Of a stretch of 41,219 bases of DNA, positions 1 through 7,985 are shown one piece after another; positions within the stretch are counted from its first letter, which is position 1, and each line of letters opens with the position of its first letter. Below the pieces are notes generated by a model that was not told where the DNA came from, did no database searches, and was given only the letters and a program-made list of their open reading frames with translations. This DNA is from CAIXQW01 sp046049675 (GTDB lineage: Bacteria; Bacteroidota; Bacteroidia; Chitinophagales; Chitinophagaceae). The stretch lies in NCBI GenBank assembly GCA_046049675.1, contig JBJORA010000069.1, positions 1 through 41,219 of the forward strand, given 5' to 3'. The position numbers and the translations under genes were made by a program.

Positions 1-292
1 AGCTAAAGCGGTTTGTCTCTAAATACTTATCAATGTGACGATAAATGAGCGCTACTTTTACGCGCTTAGTCACAGCATAGTTAACACCGAGATTTGTATA
101 CAACAGATTTAGCCTGCCATAATTTTCGCGCAGGCGCAATTCTTGTGTAAATAGCAAGCCCCAACGCTTATTGAGTTTATATGTTACGTTAAACGTATTC
201 CACAAACCTGCATCTGGGTAAACCGGATTGCGCGCTTCTGCTACATGAGATACGCAAAACAGCGCAATAAAAATATATAAGCACTTCCGCAT
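1..292 (-). CDS. DUF2490-like exported protein, N-terminal part (cut by window edge)
   Basis: The reading frame starts at an ATG (290-292, minus strand) and runs open to the left edge, giving 97 residues. It begins with a signal peptide (MRKCLYIFIALFCVSHVAEA). The mature part has alternating polar/aromatic strand patterns such as WGLLFTQELRLRENYG and VKVALIYRHIDKY. This resembles the start of DUF2490 proteins, which are predicted outer-membrane beta-barrels of unknown function. Its start lies 4 nt after the stop of the upstream lipoprotein gene, so the two are probably co-transcribed. The C-terminal half is missing from the window, so the family call is tentative. Confidence 0.6.
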   Translation of the reverse strand, partial: MRKCLYIFIALFCVSHVAEARNPVYPDAGLWNTFNVTYKLNKRWGLLFTQELRLRENYGRLNLLYTNLGVNYAVTKRVKVALIYRHIDKYLETNRFS

Positions 293-296
293 TAGC

Positions 297-695
297 TTAG
301 TTCTTATCGGTGTAGATACGGATATCGTCAAGAACAACATCACTTTTTCCAGTCACTTCAACTTCTTTTACGACAACACTATCAAGTTGCCCTAAACCAA
401 GCAAAACCTTGCTGATTGTCCATACCTTATATTTGCCCGGACGTAGATAGTCAAAAGTAAAAGAACCATCAATGCCTGTACTTCTGTTATCGTCTTGCGT
501 GGTTGCATCGCCGTAACTAATAAACACACTATGGTCGGCGATATAACCACTATCTTTCATCACAAATAGCCCATCTAAATTAGTTGCCCAAATTTTGCCT
601 TTGATAGAAGCCCTTCCTCCAGCACCAGGACCTTTAGTACAAGCGGCAAAAATACTAATAGCTGCAATTCCAATTGCTACCTTTTTCAATAACAT
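297..695 (-). CDS. small lipoprotein with a carboxypeptidase-regulatory-like beta domain
   Basis: The product is 132 aa with a lipoprotein signal: basic start, hydrophobic stretch, and lipobox FAAC with the acylated Cys at residue 19. The remaining roughly 110 residues form one small beta domain. The segment DGSFTFDYLRPGKYKVW is the typical strand-turn-strand signature of carboxypeptidase-regulatory or Cna-B-like folds. No catalytic residues are visible, so a binding or structural envelope role is likely. It leads a two-gene unit with the DUF2490-like gene downstream (4 nt gap). A TATTTTTA element on the minus strand at 700-707 sits 4 nt before the start codon and probably drives it. The precise function is unknown. 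Confidence 0.75.
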   Translation of the reverse strand: MLLKKVAIGIAAISIFAACTKGPGAGGRASIKGKIWATNLDGLFVMKDSGYIADHSVFISYGDATTQDDNRSTGIDGSFTFDYLRPGKYKVWTISKVLLGLGQLDSVVVKEVEVTGKSDVVLDDIRIYTDKN

Positions 696-699
696 CGTA

Positions 700-707
700 T
701 AAAAATA
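700..707 (-). promoter_or_regulatory. -7 element for the lipoprotein gene
   Basis: TATTTTTA on the minus strand matches the Bacteroidota -7 consensus TAnnTTTG at 7 of 8 positions and lies 4 nt before the ATG at 695. I see no convincing -33 TTG box, so this is a single-box call. Confidence 0.4.
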
Positions 708-811
708 GTACGATTAGCTTAATAGTTTTGCTAATCGGTGGCTTTTTTAGACTAAATCGCCTACGCATAGATTTAATTGACCTAATACAATGCCAATACT
801 CTTACAACGCT

Positions 812-819
812 TAGCTTTG
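812..819 (+). promoter_or_regulatory. -7 element TAGCTTTG for the DUF2520 gene
   Basis: This is a full match to TAnnTTTG, ending 6 nt before the ATG at 826. It supports 826 over the in-frame ATG at 790, because a promoter at 812-819 would place transcription start after 790. No -33 TTG is visible at the usual distance. Confidence 0.5.
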
Positions 820-825
820 ACAGTG

Positions 826-1578
826 ATGAATATTGCTATTGTCGGCGCTGGAAATATTGGCCATTTCTTAGCGCATCAATTTGCCCAAGCAGGTCATACC
901 ATTGCGCATGTTGTTAGCAGAACAGAAAGTAATGCTAAATTTCTAGCACAAAAGTACACAGCTAGTTTCGATACAAGTCTTACCACTTTGTCCAATCAAA
1001 TAGACCTTGTGTGCTTAACTGTGCCTGACGATGCTTTACTGCAATTAGCATTCAAAACAGATGCCATTGTCATCCATACAAGCGGCGCAACAGACGACAA
1101 TACCATTAGTAAATTTAGCGCGTCAACAGGCTGCATTTGGCCAGTGGCTAGCATCAATAAAGATAGCTATACCTACATGGAGAATGTACCCATGTGTATT
1201 AGTAGTGACAATAAAGACGTGCAAGAAATTTTACTTAAAACTTGTGCTGCATTTACCAACAAGCTTTACGCTTTAGACAGTGCTCAAAAAAAAGTAGCAC
1301 ATCTTGTAGCTACGATTGGCAATAATTTCTGCAATCATTTACTGGCCGAAGCACATGGCATTTGTTACAGCAAAGGCATTGATCCGCATATGTTCTTAGA
1401 CTTATTTGCACAACCCCTAGCTTATTTTGCTCAGGGCAGTAACGAGCAATATCAAACAGGTGCTGCAAGGCGCAAAGATGTGCATACGCAGGAAACGCAT
1501 TTGCAACTGTTAGCAGATAAGCCTTCTATGCAAGAAGAATATAAGCTTATCAGCAAACATATATCTGCAAAGTACTAA
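826..1578 (+). CDS. Rossmann-fold DUF2520 oxidoreductase-like protein
   Basis: The product is 250 aa. Residues 1-30 (MNIAIVGAGNIGHFLAHQF) carry a GxGxxG dinucleotide-binding loop. HTSGAT near residue 84 and the following CIWPVASINKD match the Rossmann-like plus DUF2520 architecture (F420/NADP-oxidoreductase-like N-domain with a helical C-domain). The substrate is unknown for the family. I chose the ATG at 826 because the family begins directly with the first beta strand and a TAnnTTTG box lies at 812-819; the upstream ATG at 790 would add 12 unconserved residues. The next gene (mntR-like) starts 13 nt downstream. Bacteroidota homologues are usually annotated only as DUF2520 proteins. Confidence 0.85.
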   Translation: MNIAIVGAGNIGHFLAHQFAQAGHTIAHVVSRTESNAKFLAQKYTASFDTSLTTLSNQIDLVCLTVPDDALLQLAFKTDAIVIHTSGATDDNTISKFSASTGCIWPVASINKDSYTYMENVPMCISSDNKDVQEILLKTCAAFTNKLYALDSAQKKVAHLVATIGNNFCNHLLAEAHGICYSKGIDPHMFLDLFAQPLAYFAQGSNEQYQTGAARRKDVHTQETHLQLLADKPSMQEEYKLISKHISAKY

Positions 1579-1583
1579 CTTTA
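1576..1583 (+). promoter_or_regulatory. -7 element TAACTTTA for the MntR-like gene
   Basis: TAACTTTA overlaps the TAA stop codon of the preceding gene and ends 8 nt before the ATG at 1592. It suggests the regulator gene can be transcribed separately from the DUF2520 gene. No -33 box is evident. Confidence 0.4.
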
Positions 1584-1591
1584 GGCCCGCA

Positions 1592-2254
1592 ATGCTGCAG
1601 CTAAGCTACACAGAAGAAAATTACTTGAAGTGCATTTATGCCTTATGTGATTATACAGTGCAGCAAGAATGCAGTACAACAGCTATCGCGCAACATCTCA
1701 ATATTCGCAAGGCAACTGTAAGCAGTATGCTACGCAAGTTATCGGAAAAAGCGCTGGTAGATTTTGCACCATATGGCAAAGCCAAGCTAACAACTACAGG
1801 AGAAAAACACGCTTTGTTGGTTATACGCAAACATCGTTTGTGGGAAGTATTTTTAGTTGACAAATTAGGCTTTGCTTGGAGCGAAGTGCATCACGTAGCA
1901 GAACAGCTCGAGCATATACAAAGTACGCAATTGATTGATAGTTTGGACACTTATCTCAACTATCCGACCAGCGACCCGCATGGCGACCCTATACCACGTA
2001 AAGATGGTGTACTACCACAACTTAACTTGCGTAAACTCTATTCAGCCAAAGTCAACGAAACAGTAAAGGTGCATAGCGTAAGCGATAGCGATGCTGGTGT
2101 ATTGGCTTATCTTAGCCAACATCATATTTTGCCGAATACGCAGCTTACCATTGCTGCAAAGGCAGAGGCCTTAGATACGATTATCGTTGAAATAGATAGC
2201 AATTCCATTTCTCTCACCAAAAAAGTAGCTGAACTAATTTTAGTAAGTGCATAA
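1592..2254 (+). CDS. mntR: DtxR/MntR-family metal-dependent transcriptional regulator
   Basis: The product is 220 aa, the full length for three-domain DtxR/MntR-type repressors. Residues 1-60 form a winged helix-turn-helix (EENYLKCIYAL start; recognition region around IRKATVSSMLRKL). The dimerisation and metal-binding region follows, with HRLWEVFL and SEVHHVAEQLEHI supplying conserved His/Glu ligands, then the DPHGDPIP motif typical of the family. The last roughly 70 residues fit a FeoA/SH3-like domain. Such proteins bind Mn2+ or Fe2+ and repress transporter genes. The corA gene follows with no spacing (TAA at 2252-2254, ATG at 2255), suggesting that the regulator controls or senses divalent metal handled by CorA. 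Whether Mn or Fe is the effector cannot be told by eye. Confidence 0.9.
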   Translation: MLQLSYTEENYLKCIYALCDYTVQQECSTTAIAQHLNIRKATVSSMLRKLSEKALVDFAPYGKAKLTTTGEKHALLVIRKHRLWEVFLVDKLGFAWSEVHHVAEQLEHIQSTQLIDSLDTYLNYPTSDPHGDPIPRKDGVLPQLNLRKLYSAKVNETVKVHSVSDSDAGVLAYLSQHHILPNTQLTIAAKAEALDTIIVEIDSNSISLTKKVAELILVSA

Positions 2255-3349
2255 ATGAGCAAGCGAAAAAAACTACTTCAATTTATTGCCAATCCATTAG
2301 ATATAGCGCGTACAAAAAAAGTACTGCACGTCAATCCAACGCTAGAAAAGGAACGTGTACATACAAATTCTACACTTAGTTTATATAACTACGATGCCAA
2401 TAAATGCGAGGTACATGATAGTATTGATGTCGCACAATTGCCAAATTTGCTTAGAGAAAATACTTTCACATGGCTTAATGTAGACGTGGTAACCGCTGAT
2501 ATTCTGGACAAAATACAGCAACATATTTTTATCCATCCGCTATTGCTGGAAGATATTGCGATTGACAACCAACGACCAAAACTAGATGAAGTAGATAATC
2601 AAATATTTTGCGTGCTGCAAATGATGTACTTCAACGACTTAGATAAAAGTGTAGAAAGCGAGCAGGTAAGTTTGGTTTTAGGTAAAGAATTTTTGATAAG
2701 CTTCCAAGCCGATCCGCATCGCGACCATTTTGATGCAGCAAGAAATAAACTGAAAATTACTGCTAGTAAACATCGTACAAAAGGTGTTGACTTTCTATTG
2801 TACTCGCTCTTAGATGCCATTGTAGACAATTACTATTTGGTAATGGATAAACTTGGCACAGAAATAGAAGCTTTGGAAGAGAATATTGCACAAGGCGAAA
2901 CGACCGATTACACCATGAGTAAGATTAATAACTTACGTAAGGAAATGATAATGTTTAGGCGCAACGTAGTGCCTGTGCGCGATATTCTCACACAATTGTA
3001 TAATACAGAATCTCCTTTGCTAGACCCTGCTAATAAACGTTACTTCAAAGATGTGCAAGACCATATTTTGCAAGCCATAGACCTTAGCGAAAACCATCGC
3101 GATATCTTGAATAGCATCAGAGACTTGTACGTCAACCAAGTAAACCTTAAGAGTAACGAAGTGATGAAATTTCTTGCTATTATTACAAGTTTGCTTGCGC
3201 CTGCAACTGTGCTTGGTGGTATATTTGGCATGAACTTCGATAAGTTGCCGTGGCAACACAATCAGTATGGCTTTTTGTTTGTTGCGCTACTGATGATAGG
3301 TATACCTATAGTCATGCTTGCGTGGTTTCGCAGACAAGGTTGGTTTTAG
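2255..3349 (+). CDS. corA: CorA-type magnesium/cobalt transporter
   Basis: The product is 364 aa, in the usual CorA range. The N-terminal two thirds form the soluble cytoplasmic domain with a long helical region. The C-terminus has the CorA signature GMN at about residues 325-327 (GGIFGMNFDKLP) at the end of the first membrane helix, followed by a second membrane helix and a basic tail (WFRRQGWF). CorA proteins are homopentameric inner-membrane channels for Mg2+, and also Co2+ or Ni2+. The gene directly abuts the MntR-like regulator gene (zero spacing), so the two are translationally linked. It ends 3 nt before the stop of the convergent DUF4846 gene, leaving no room for a separate terminator. 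Confidence 0.95.
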   Translation: MSKRKKLLQFIANPLDIARTKKVLHVNPTLEKERVHTNSTLSLYNYDANKCEVHDSIDVAQLPNLLRENTFTWLNVDVVTADILDKIQQHIFIHPLLLEDIAIDNQRPKLDEVDNQIFCVLQMMYFNDLDKSVESEQVSLVLGKEFLISFQADPHRDHFDAARNKLKITASKHRTKGVDFLLYSLLDAIVDNYYLVMDKLGTEIEALEENIAQGETTDYTMSKINNLRKEMIMFRRNVVPVRDILTQLYNTESPLLDPANKRYFKDVQDHILQAIDLSENHRDILNSIRDLYVNQVNLKSNEVMKFLAIITSLLAPATVLGGIFGMNFDKLPWQHNQYGFLFVALLMIGIPIVMLAWFRRQGWF

Positions 3350-3352
3350 TAA

Positions 3353-4171
3353 TTACCATGTGCGCAATGCACTGCGCGGAAAAGTCCATTCTGGCGTAAT
3401 AATTTCCGCAACATCGTCAAAGCTATACCATACGGTCTTTTCGTTGACATTGGGGTTGAGTAAGATTTGCGTTTCTTGAGCAGGCATATAGCTCTGTGCT
3501 AGCACAAACATTTTTTGACCCGTAGTAGCGTTTACACATTCGTCCACTATTATTACTGCATGGCCATAAGGATTGCCCGTTACAATAAATACATCGCCGA
3601 TGCTAGCGCTATCAAGGGTTTTAGGTATAAGTTGACCATGCAGGCTACGTGTATTAGCTGCACGCCATACATCTTGCATATACTTAAAGAAAGTTTTGCT
3701 GCTATAGTCGCTGCCACAAAAATCGGTGTACCAATGCATTTTAGTATCACCCAAAAAACGAAAGCCAATTTGCTTGTATTGCTTCGTATCGTACAAATAC
3801 TTTGCACGCAAATACATCACCGCATCTGCGCATTGATGCAAATCGCTCGTGCCAATTGGCAATGCAACAACTGCAGCATAAACATCATTATTTGGTTTAT
3901 AGCTGCCATTGTAATAGCGCACAAGGCAAGTATCGTTTTTGAGTGGCAGGTTTTGTAAGTAGTAACCAAAACTGCCTTGGCTTTGTTGCTCGCGTTGAAA
4001 GCCTTTTGGCGTTGCAAAACGTGTTACAAGTGTATTAGCCGATGTACTTGCATTAACTGCATCATGATGCATTGATGATTGCTGTTGCTTAGGCGCAAGG
4101 ATTTGCTGCTGCTGTGTTGTAGTTGTTTGGCAAGCCATTAAAAATGGCAAGAGTAGTAAAATGTTCTGCAT
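3353..4171 (-). CDS. DUF4846 family lipoprotein
   Basis: The product is 272 aa with a short lipoprotein signal (FLMAC, Cys14) followed by a Gln/Thr-rich linker to about residue 35. The rest matches my knowledge of DUF4846: RFATPKGFQRE, the SFGYYLQNLPL block, DLHQCADAVMYLRAKYLY, IGDVFIVTGNPYGHAVIIVD and LAQSYMPAQ near the end. The conserved GHAVIIVD and QSYMPAQ blocks look like a catalytic or binding core, possibly cysteine-peptidase-like, but no activity is established. It probably sits in the periplasm or outer membrane. The gene converges on corA. No close TAnnTTTG box precedes it. Confidence 0.8.
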   Translation of the reverse strand: MQNILLLLPFLMACQTTTTQQQQILAPKQQQSSMHHDAVNASTSANTLVTRFATPKGFQREQQSQGSFGYYLQNLPLKNDTCLVRYYNGSYKPNNDVYAAVVALPIGTSDLHQCADAVMYLRAKYLYDTKQYKQIGFRFLGDTKMHWYTDFCGSDYSSKTFFKYMQDVWRAANTRSLHGQLIPKTLDSASIGDVFIVTGNPYGHAVIIVDECVNATTGQKMFVLAQSYMPAQETQILLNPNVNEKTVWYSFDDVAEIITPEWTFPRSALRTW

Positions 4172-4303
4172 ATAAAATTTCTTTGATGCAGAGTTCCATG
4201 CAAAACTGTTTACAAAAACTTAAAGCTGGCATAAGCTTGTGTTAAGTAGCTAGATTTAGCTATATGAATACGCAGTCGCTATAAGATGCTTGCGACGAAT
4301 CTC

Positions 4304-6052
4304 CTACCTCAACTCCACCTTACCCACATCGTACAAATTGCCATGCATTGCACGATACATGTATTGGCCAGGCGACAAGTTACCTAAGTGCATTGCTTGC
4401 TTGCCGCCAATCAAACGGCTAGTGTGTACCATTTGCCCTTGCATATTAAATACCTGCATAGTAGCACCTTGCAACTCGTAAGGAACAGTTAAGTAAACAG
4501 TGTTATTGTAAGTAGGTATTGGATACAGCTCAATACCTAGTTTGCGTGTAAGCTTTGGCGCATTGAGTAGCCACGGTTGTTCTTTGAAAATAATGCCACG
4601 CAAGTCTTTGTTCGTGATTGTACAGTTAGGCGCAATTACATGAGGTAATTGAAATGATGATGGATGTACACCAATATGGTAGGTGTTATGATAAATACCA
4701 TCAGTAATAGGCAACTTAACATGCGTTGTTGCTGCTGCCGCAAAGATCGGCTGAGCTACTGTTGGTACGGCTTGCTTGCTTCGGAAAAAAGCTACCACCT
4801 GTTCAGATCGCAAATTGTATTTAAGTATAAAAAAATCTGTTGCAATGAATGATTCACCATGAGCATCACCAAATATGCCATTTGGCAAATCGCTGCCACT
4901 AACCTCACCGTATATTACTGCTATACTATCATTCTCCATATCAAATTTACAATTTATCAAGCTCAGTAAGCAATTGTCGGAAAACATACAAGCAGTGCCT
5001 ACCGTGTAGATTTTCTGTAATGCCAATAAATCGTCGTAAGCAATTAGTGAAAATAATGCTCGTGGTGCTACGCCGCTGTTGAAATCACATACTTGCGTAA
5101 CTACGTTCTCTGCTACAACCAATGATAGCCAATAACCATCGTGCCATACCGCATTTACAGCGGCAGCTGCACTATTAAGGCTGTCAAAACCACCAAATGC
5201 CCTGTAGGCCTTTAATTGCCCTAAACTATCTAAACTTGCCAGTACGTTAATAAACTGAGCTTCATTAGCGTTTGGATTTCTAAATGTATCACTATCAAAG
5301 GGTGGTTTATCTTGCAAATTATCATTGCTAATTGTAAATGTTTCTAGTGGAATCAATAAGTCGCCATTTGGAGCTACTTGGCCAAGAATTAATTCCTCTA
5401 CATCCAAAGTATCATAAAAAACATGTGTGTACCGACGATTAAGGTATCTATCGTATCTAATTGCAAAAGGCTTTGACCATGCTGGCATCTGAGGTTCAGC
5501 AAGTGAAAAGTAGTTAGAAGTATCTCTGGTCGCACCAAGTATGTAAATATCACCATTGGTATAATTTATCAATATACTGTTGGTGTAGTAATTAGTAGCA
5601 TCTGCATAGCCAATGGGAGCTGCTTTACGTTTCACGCCATACTGATTAAGCAAAACTACACTAGCACAAACAGTTTGATTGACGGAATCGTTATAAAAAA
5701 TATGTGAAGTATCAGAGGTGAATGCAGAACCTACAGCTACATATGTGGTATCATCTAATCGCTTAACCGCATATAAACCTAAGTAGCTTTGCCCAGCAAC
5801 AGGAAATACAGCAAGCGCGTTGTAACTAGTATCTAAGTGAATCCACTCCGAGTAAGTTGTTGTGCTTCTATAACCTACAAAACATCCTAAGGTCTTATTA
5901 TAACCCTCTATAAAATAACCTCTATAATTTGTATCGCAAATTACTGGCGTAATAGAAACCGAAGGCATATTTTGTGCCTGCAACTTGCTAGTATAACAAA
6001 TTAATACTAATGCTGTACAGTAAAGGCTTCTGTAATAACTTCGAATGCGCAT
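4304..6052 (-). CDS. large secreted protein with T9SS type-A sorting domain
   Basis: The product is 582 aa with an N-terminal signal peptide ending near LQAQ (residue 26). The body contains repeated beta-strand segments with an early SYLGLYAVKRLDDTTYVAVG stretch reminiscent of beta-propeller cell-surface proteins, but I recognise no enzyme motif. The last roughly 75 residues (from IELYPIPTYNNTVYL through NMQGQMVHTS and LSPGQYMYRA to the terminal KVELR) are a typical type-A C-terminal sorting domain, which directs export through the T9SS and cell-surface attachment. The start fits a normal signal peptide. A TATCTTTA box on the minus strand at 6108-6115 would give a 5' leader of about 50 nt. 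The ligand or function of the body is unknown. Confidence 0.85.
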   Translation of the reverse strand: MRIRSYYRSLYCTALVLICYTSKLQAQNMPSVSITPVICDTNYRGYFIEGYNKTLGCFVGYRSTTTYSEWIHLDTSYNALAVFPVAGQSYLGLYAVKRLDDTTYVAVGSAFTSDTSHIFYNDSVNQTVCASVVLLNQYGVKRKAAPIGYADATNYYTNSILINYTNGDIYILGATRDTSNYFSLAEPQMPAWSKPFAIRYDRYLNRRYTHVFYDTLDVEELILGQVAPNGDLLIPLETFTISNDNLQDKPPFDSDTFRNPNANEAQFINVLASLDSLGQLKAYRAFGGFDSLNSAAAAVNAVWHDGYWLSLVVAENVVTQVCDFNSGVAPRALFSLIAYDDLLALQKIYTVGTACMFSDNCLLSLINCKFDMENDSIAVIYGEVSGSDLPNGIFGDAHGESFIATDFFILKYNLRSEQVVAFFRSKQAVPTVAQPIFAAAATTHVKLPITDGIYHNTYHIGVHPSSFQLPHVIAPNCTITNKDLRGIIFKEQPWLLNAPKLTRKLGIELYPIPTYNNTVYLTVPYELQGATMQVFNMQGQMVHTSRLIGGKQAMHLGNLSPGQYMYRAMHGNLYDVGKVELR

Positions 6053-6241
6053 ATATATTTTAGGTAGTAAGTAACGTTTCGGGGAAATTTGCTATCGTAA
6101 AGATAAATGAAAATACCCAGCTAAGGAAAAAAGTTAGGATAATCTAGGCAAAACGGCAAGAAAGTTCTGGCACTTTGCCCGTCTAATTTGCTAGGCTAGC
6201 AAGCTCAACATGGCTGCATTACTCGCAAATCTTATAAGTAA

Positions 6242-6282
6242 CGTAAAGCGTAGCAATAGCTGTTTTTATTAGCTGCTTTACG
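6242..6282 (-). terminator. hairpin at the end of the 6278-6697 gene
   Basis: Perfect 8-bp arms CGTAAAGC (6242-6249) and GCTTTACG (6275-6282), extended by AGC/GCT with a small bulge, enclose a loop of about 20 nt. The stop codon of the minus-strand gene lies inside one arm. No long T-run follows on the minus strand, so rho-independent termination is uncertain. Confidence 0.35.
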
Positions 6283-6697
6283 CAAAACCAATCGCCACAA
6301 ACACCACACACAACGAAATGAAAATTAACTGCACATCTACATAGACATCATTACAAACTTTAAACTCCCTATTGACACTAGATGCACATAGCTTCTCATA
6401 GTCTTCTGTACTAAAATTTCTGAAATAGCTATTGTAGCCGAAGCCCGTTTGGATACGATATCTTTTGTTTATTTCTGGCTCGTTTTTAGCGATGTAGTCC
6501 CTTACTACCTTAAATGCCTGAGTTGTACTTGCAAGCAAGTAAAATAAAAAAACACATTGATAAATTGCCGCAACTAATAATGCAATATTGCTATTTTTAG
6601 TAAGCAATAGTGTTATTCCGCAAAGCAAAAACAAGCCTAGTAAAGGCCATTTGTGATTTACAAATGCGTGTATGATATTGTATTTTGGGGTATTCAA
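6278..6697 (-). CDS. small membrane protein of unknown function
   Basis: The product is 139 aa. Two hydrophobic segments near the N-terminus (about residues 18-33, WPLLGLFLLCGITLLL, and 37-56, IALLVAAIYQCVFLFYLLAS) and one at the C-terminus (about 121-139, VQLIFISLCVVFVAIGFA) predict three membrane helices. The polar middle region (about 60-115) is rich in Lys, Asn and Tyr. I do not recognise a family. It follows the gene at 6704-7429 with a 6-nt gap, so the two are probably one transcription unit. A hairpin overlaps its stop codon. Confidence 0.6.
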   Translation of the reverse strand: MNTPKYNIIHAFVNHKWPLLGLFLLCGITLLLTKNSNIALLVAAIYQCVFLFYLLASTTQAFKVVRDYIAKNEPEINKRYRIQTGFGYNSYFRNFSTEDYEKLCASSVNREFKVCNDVYVDVQLIFISLCVVFVAIGFA

Positions 6698-6703
6698 AGA
6701 CTA

Positions 6704-7429
6704 TTAGCGAGGATAGAAACAGGGCAACGCGAAGTACTCAGAGTCATGTTGAATATAACTATGAGTAGTAGTAACTATCGTGCCAGCAAAATCAAAATTA
6801 AATAGTATAAGACTGTTGCTAGACGCTTCTACAACTAAAACGCCTAAGCCATTATTTGTGAATGTGATACCTTGCACGAAGTAACAAGCATCAAAATTTC
6901 CGTCTTCAAGTTTATTGTGCAAGAGTGAAAATGACAAAGCTGCATTATCAATAGTAAAGTTATTCCGAAATAATTTGCAACTATCAATTATACAAATTTT
7001 GGTCGGCATTTCAACGGAAAAAGGCAGCCCAATTAAGAGTATGCTATCAGCCTGCTTCAAATCTATGCCGTAAAAACTTAGGATTGAGTCTCTGTTTAAT
7101 ACAGTTTTTGTCAAAAAAATTGTTCCACTTTTTGGATCAAACACTTTCCGAAAGCTACTTAAATCACTTTGCATTCGAGCAACTTTACACTTATCAAAAA
7201 GATAATTAGCCCATGAACTTACAATTCTTGAGTTCAGTGACGACTCTTGCCCCTTTACATGTGTACAACTGCTTAGTAGTATTATCACAATCAGATTAAG
7301 TCCTCTTTGCTTACATAAAAGATAAGTCCCCTTAGTTATATCAAACAAAGTCCGTGTACTATTAAGGCACGAAGCTTGTAAATCGCCTACTTGCAATCTT
7401 CCACGTTGAATATTGTTCTTCATAGGCAT
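6704..7429 (-). CDS. probable lipoprotein of unknown function, start uncertain
   Basis: The open frame is 241 aa from the ATG at 7429, but a lipoprotein-type signal (LIVIILLSSC, lipobox LSSC) ends only at Cys55. The first roughly 40 residues look polar and unlike a signal peptide. The true start may therefore lie downstream, perhaps at a non-ATG codon; on the minus strand a TATCTTTT box and an AAAGAGGA stretch precede the hydrophobic segment. The mature part has repeated short hydrophobic strands (ADSILLIGLPFSV, GITFTNNGLGVLVVEASS) suggesting a beta fold. No family is recognised. It precedes the small membrane protein gene by 6 nt. Confidence 0.5.
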   Translation of the reverse strand: MPMKNNIQRGRLQVGDLQASCLNSTRTLFDITKGTYLLCKQRGLNLIVIILLSSCTHVKGQESSLNSRIVSSWANYLFDKCKVARMQSDLSSFRKVFDPKSGTIFLTKTVLNRDSILSFYGIDLKQADSILLIGLPFSVEMPTKICIIDSCKLFRNNFTIDNAALSFSLLHNKLEDGNFDACYFVQGITFTNNGLGVLVVEASSNSLILFNFDFAGTIVTTTHSYIQHDSEYFALPCFYPR

Positions 7430-7631
7430 TGAGATTTCAAATTTAATTTTCTGATGTAATTTATTGCCACGTAATACAGGATTTAATTTACAAATACGTA
7501 CGACATTTTTTATTTGCTTGTACTATGCAGAAACGATAACCACGCTGCAAGATCTACTTTTTCAGACCTTACAAATTTACTTCTGTACAAGCGTTGAAAG
7601 TCCACTTGATAAAAAAAATTTCCTTTATTTG

Positions 7632-7639
7632 TACTTTTA
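7632..7639 (+). promoter_or_regulatory. possible relict -7 element TACTTTTA of the antitoxin remnant
   Basis: TACTTTTA lies 33 nt before the ATG at 7673. A TTG at 7606-7608 is 23 nt upstream, slightly longer than the usual spacing. It is consistent with a former promoter of the broken antitoxin-like gene. Confidence 0.3.
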
Positions 7640-7672
7640 CACTTTTTATAACACCAATCGTCAGACAGCTAT

Positions 7673-7894
7673 ATGAGAGTAAAATACCATTTCAATTCAG
7701 CGCAATAACTGACAACTGATATTATTGAGGCTATCAAACTTGCCTTCAAATCCAAGTCATTTTCCATTACAGTTAAGGACCAATTAGATGAGACAGAATA
7801 TCTACTTGCTACAGTAGCAAATCGTAAGAAGCTACCAGAGTCGATAGAGCAAGATTGTTATGGGCAAAGTGTTACAATCAAGCTTGCAAACTAA
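7673..7894 (+). pseudogene. antitoxin-like gene broken by an in-frame TAA stop
   Basis: Reading from the ATG at 7673, the frame gives MRVKYHFNSAQ, then TAA at 7706-7708, then 61 further sense codons in the same frame to a TAA at 7892-7894. The second part includes TDIIEAIKLAFKSKSFSITV and DETEYLLATVANRKKL followed by ESIEQ-type residues. The DETxYLL...AN..xL.ESI pattern is what I know from type II antitoxins of the YefM/Phd-like or related Bacteroidota groups that pair with RelE/YoeB toxins. One codon (probably GAA to TAA, since Glu fits) explains the break. A Pro sits where a Leu is usual (KKLPES). No toxin gene follows in the 95 bp before the next gene. I infer a decayed, orphan antitoxin; family assignment is by eye. 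Confidence 0.5.
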
Positions 7895-7955
7895 GCTAAT
7901 TTTTAATACTTCCACTCCCATTCACCCATTATCCTCGCTGTTCACCCCACTCCGC

Positions 7956-7985
7956 TTGCCAATTGCGCACTATTTGCTATCTTTA
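7956..7985 (+). promoter_or_regulatory. promoter of the M1 peptidase gene (TTG-N19-TATCTTTA)
   Basis: TTG at 7956-7958 and TATCTTTA at 7978-7985 are separated by exactly 19 nt, matching the Bacteroidota -33/-7 arrangement. The -7 box ends 4 nt before the GTG at 7990, so the transcript would begin at or next to the start codon. Confidence 0.6.

Noticed and set aside
3515..3958. 147-codon plus-strand frame inside the DUF4846 gene
   Set aside because: The minus-strand gene has a lipobox and full DUF4846 motifs; the other frame is Cys/Ile/His-rich noise.
4275..4296. GTCGC/GCGAC inverted repeat after the T9SS cargo gene
   Set aside because: Only 5 bp with a 12-nt loop and no T-run; too weak for a terminator call.
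6188..6202. Near-palindrome TTGCTAGGCTAGCAA
   Set aside because: Only one copy, no link to a promoter box or gene end, and of a size expected by chance in AT-rich DNA.
7464..7676. 70-codon plus-strand frame in the 7430-7989 gap
   Set aside because: Aromatic-rich, AT-driven composition with no family resemblance and no promoter box near its start; most likely chance.
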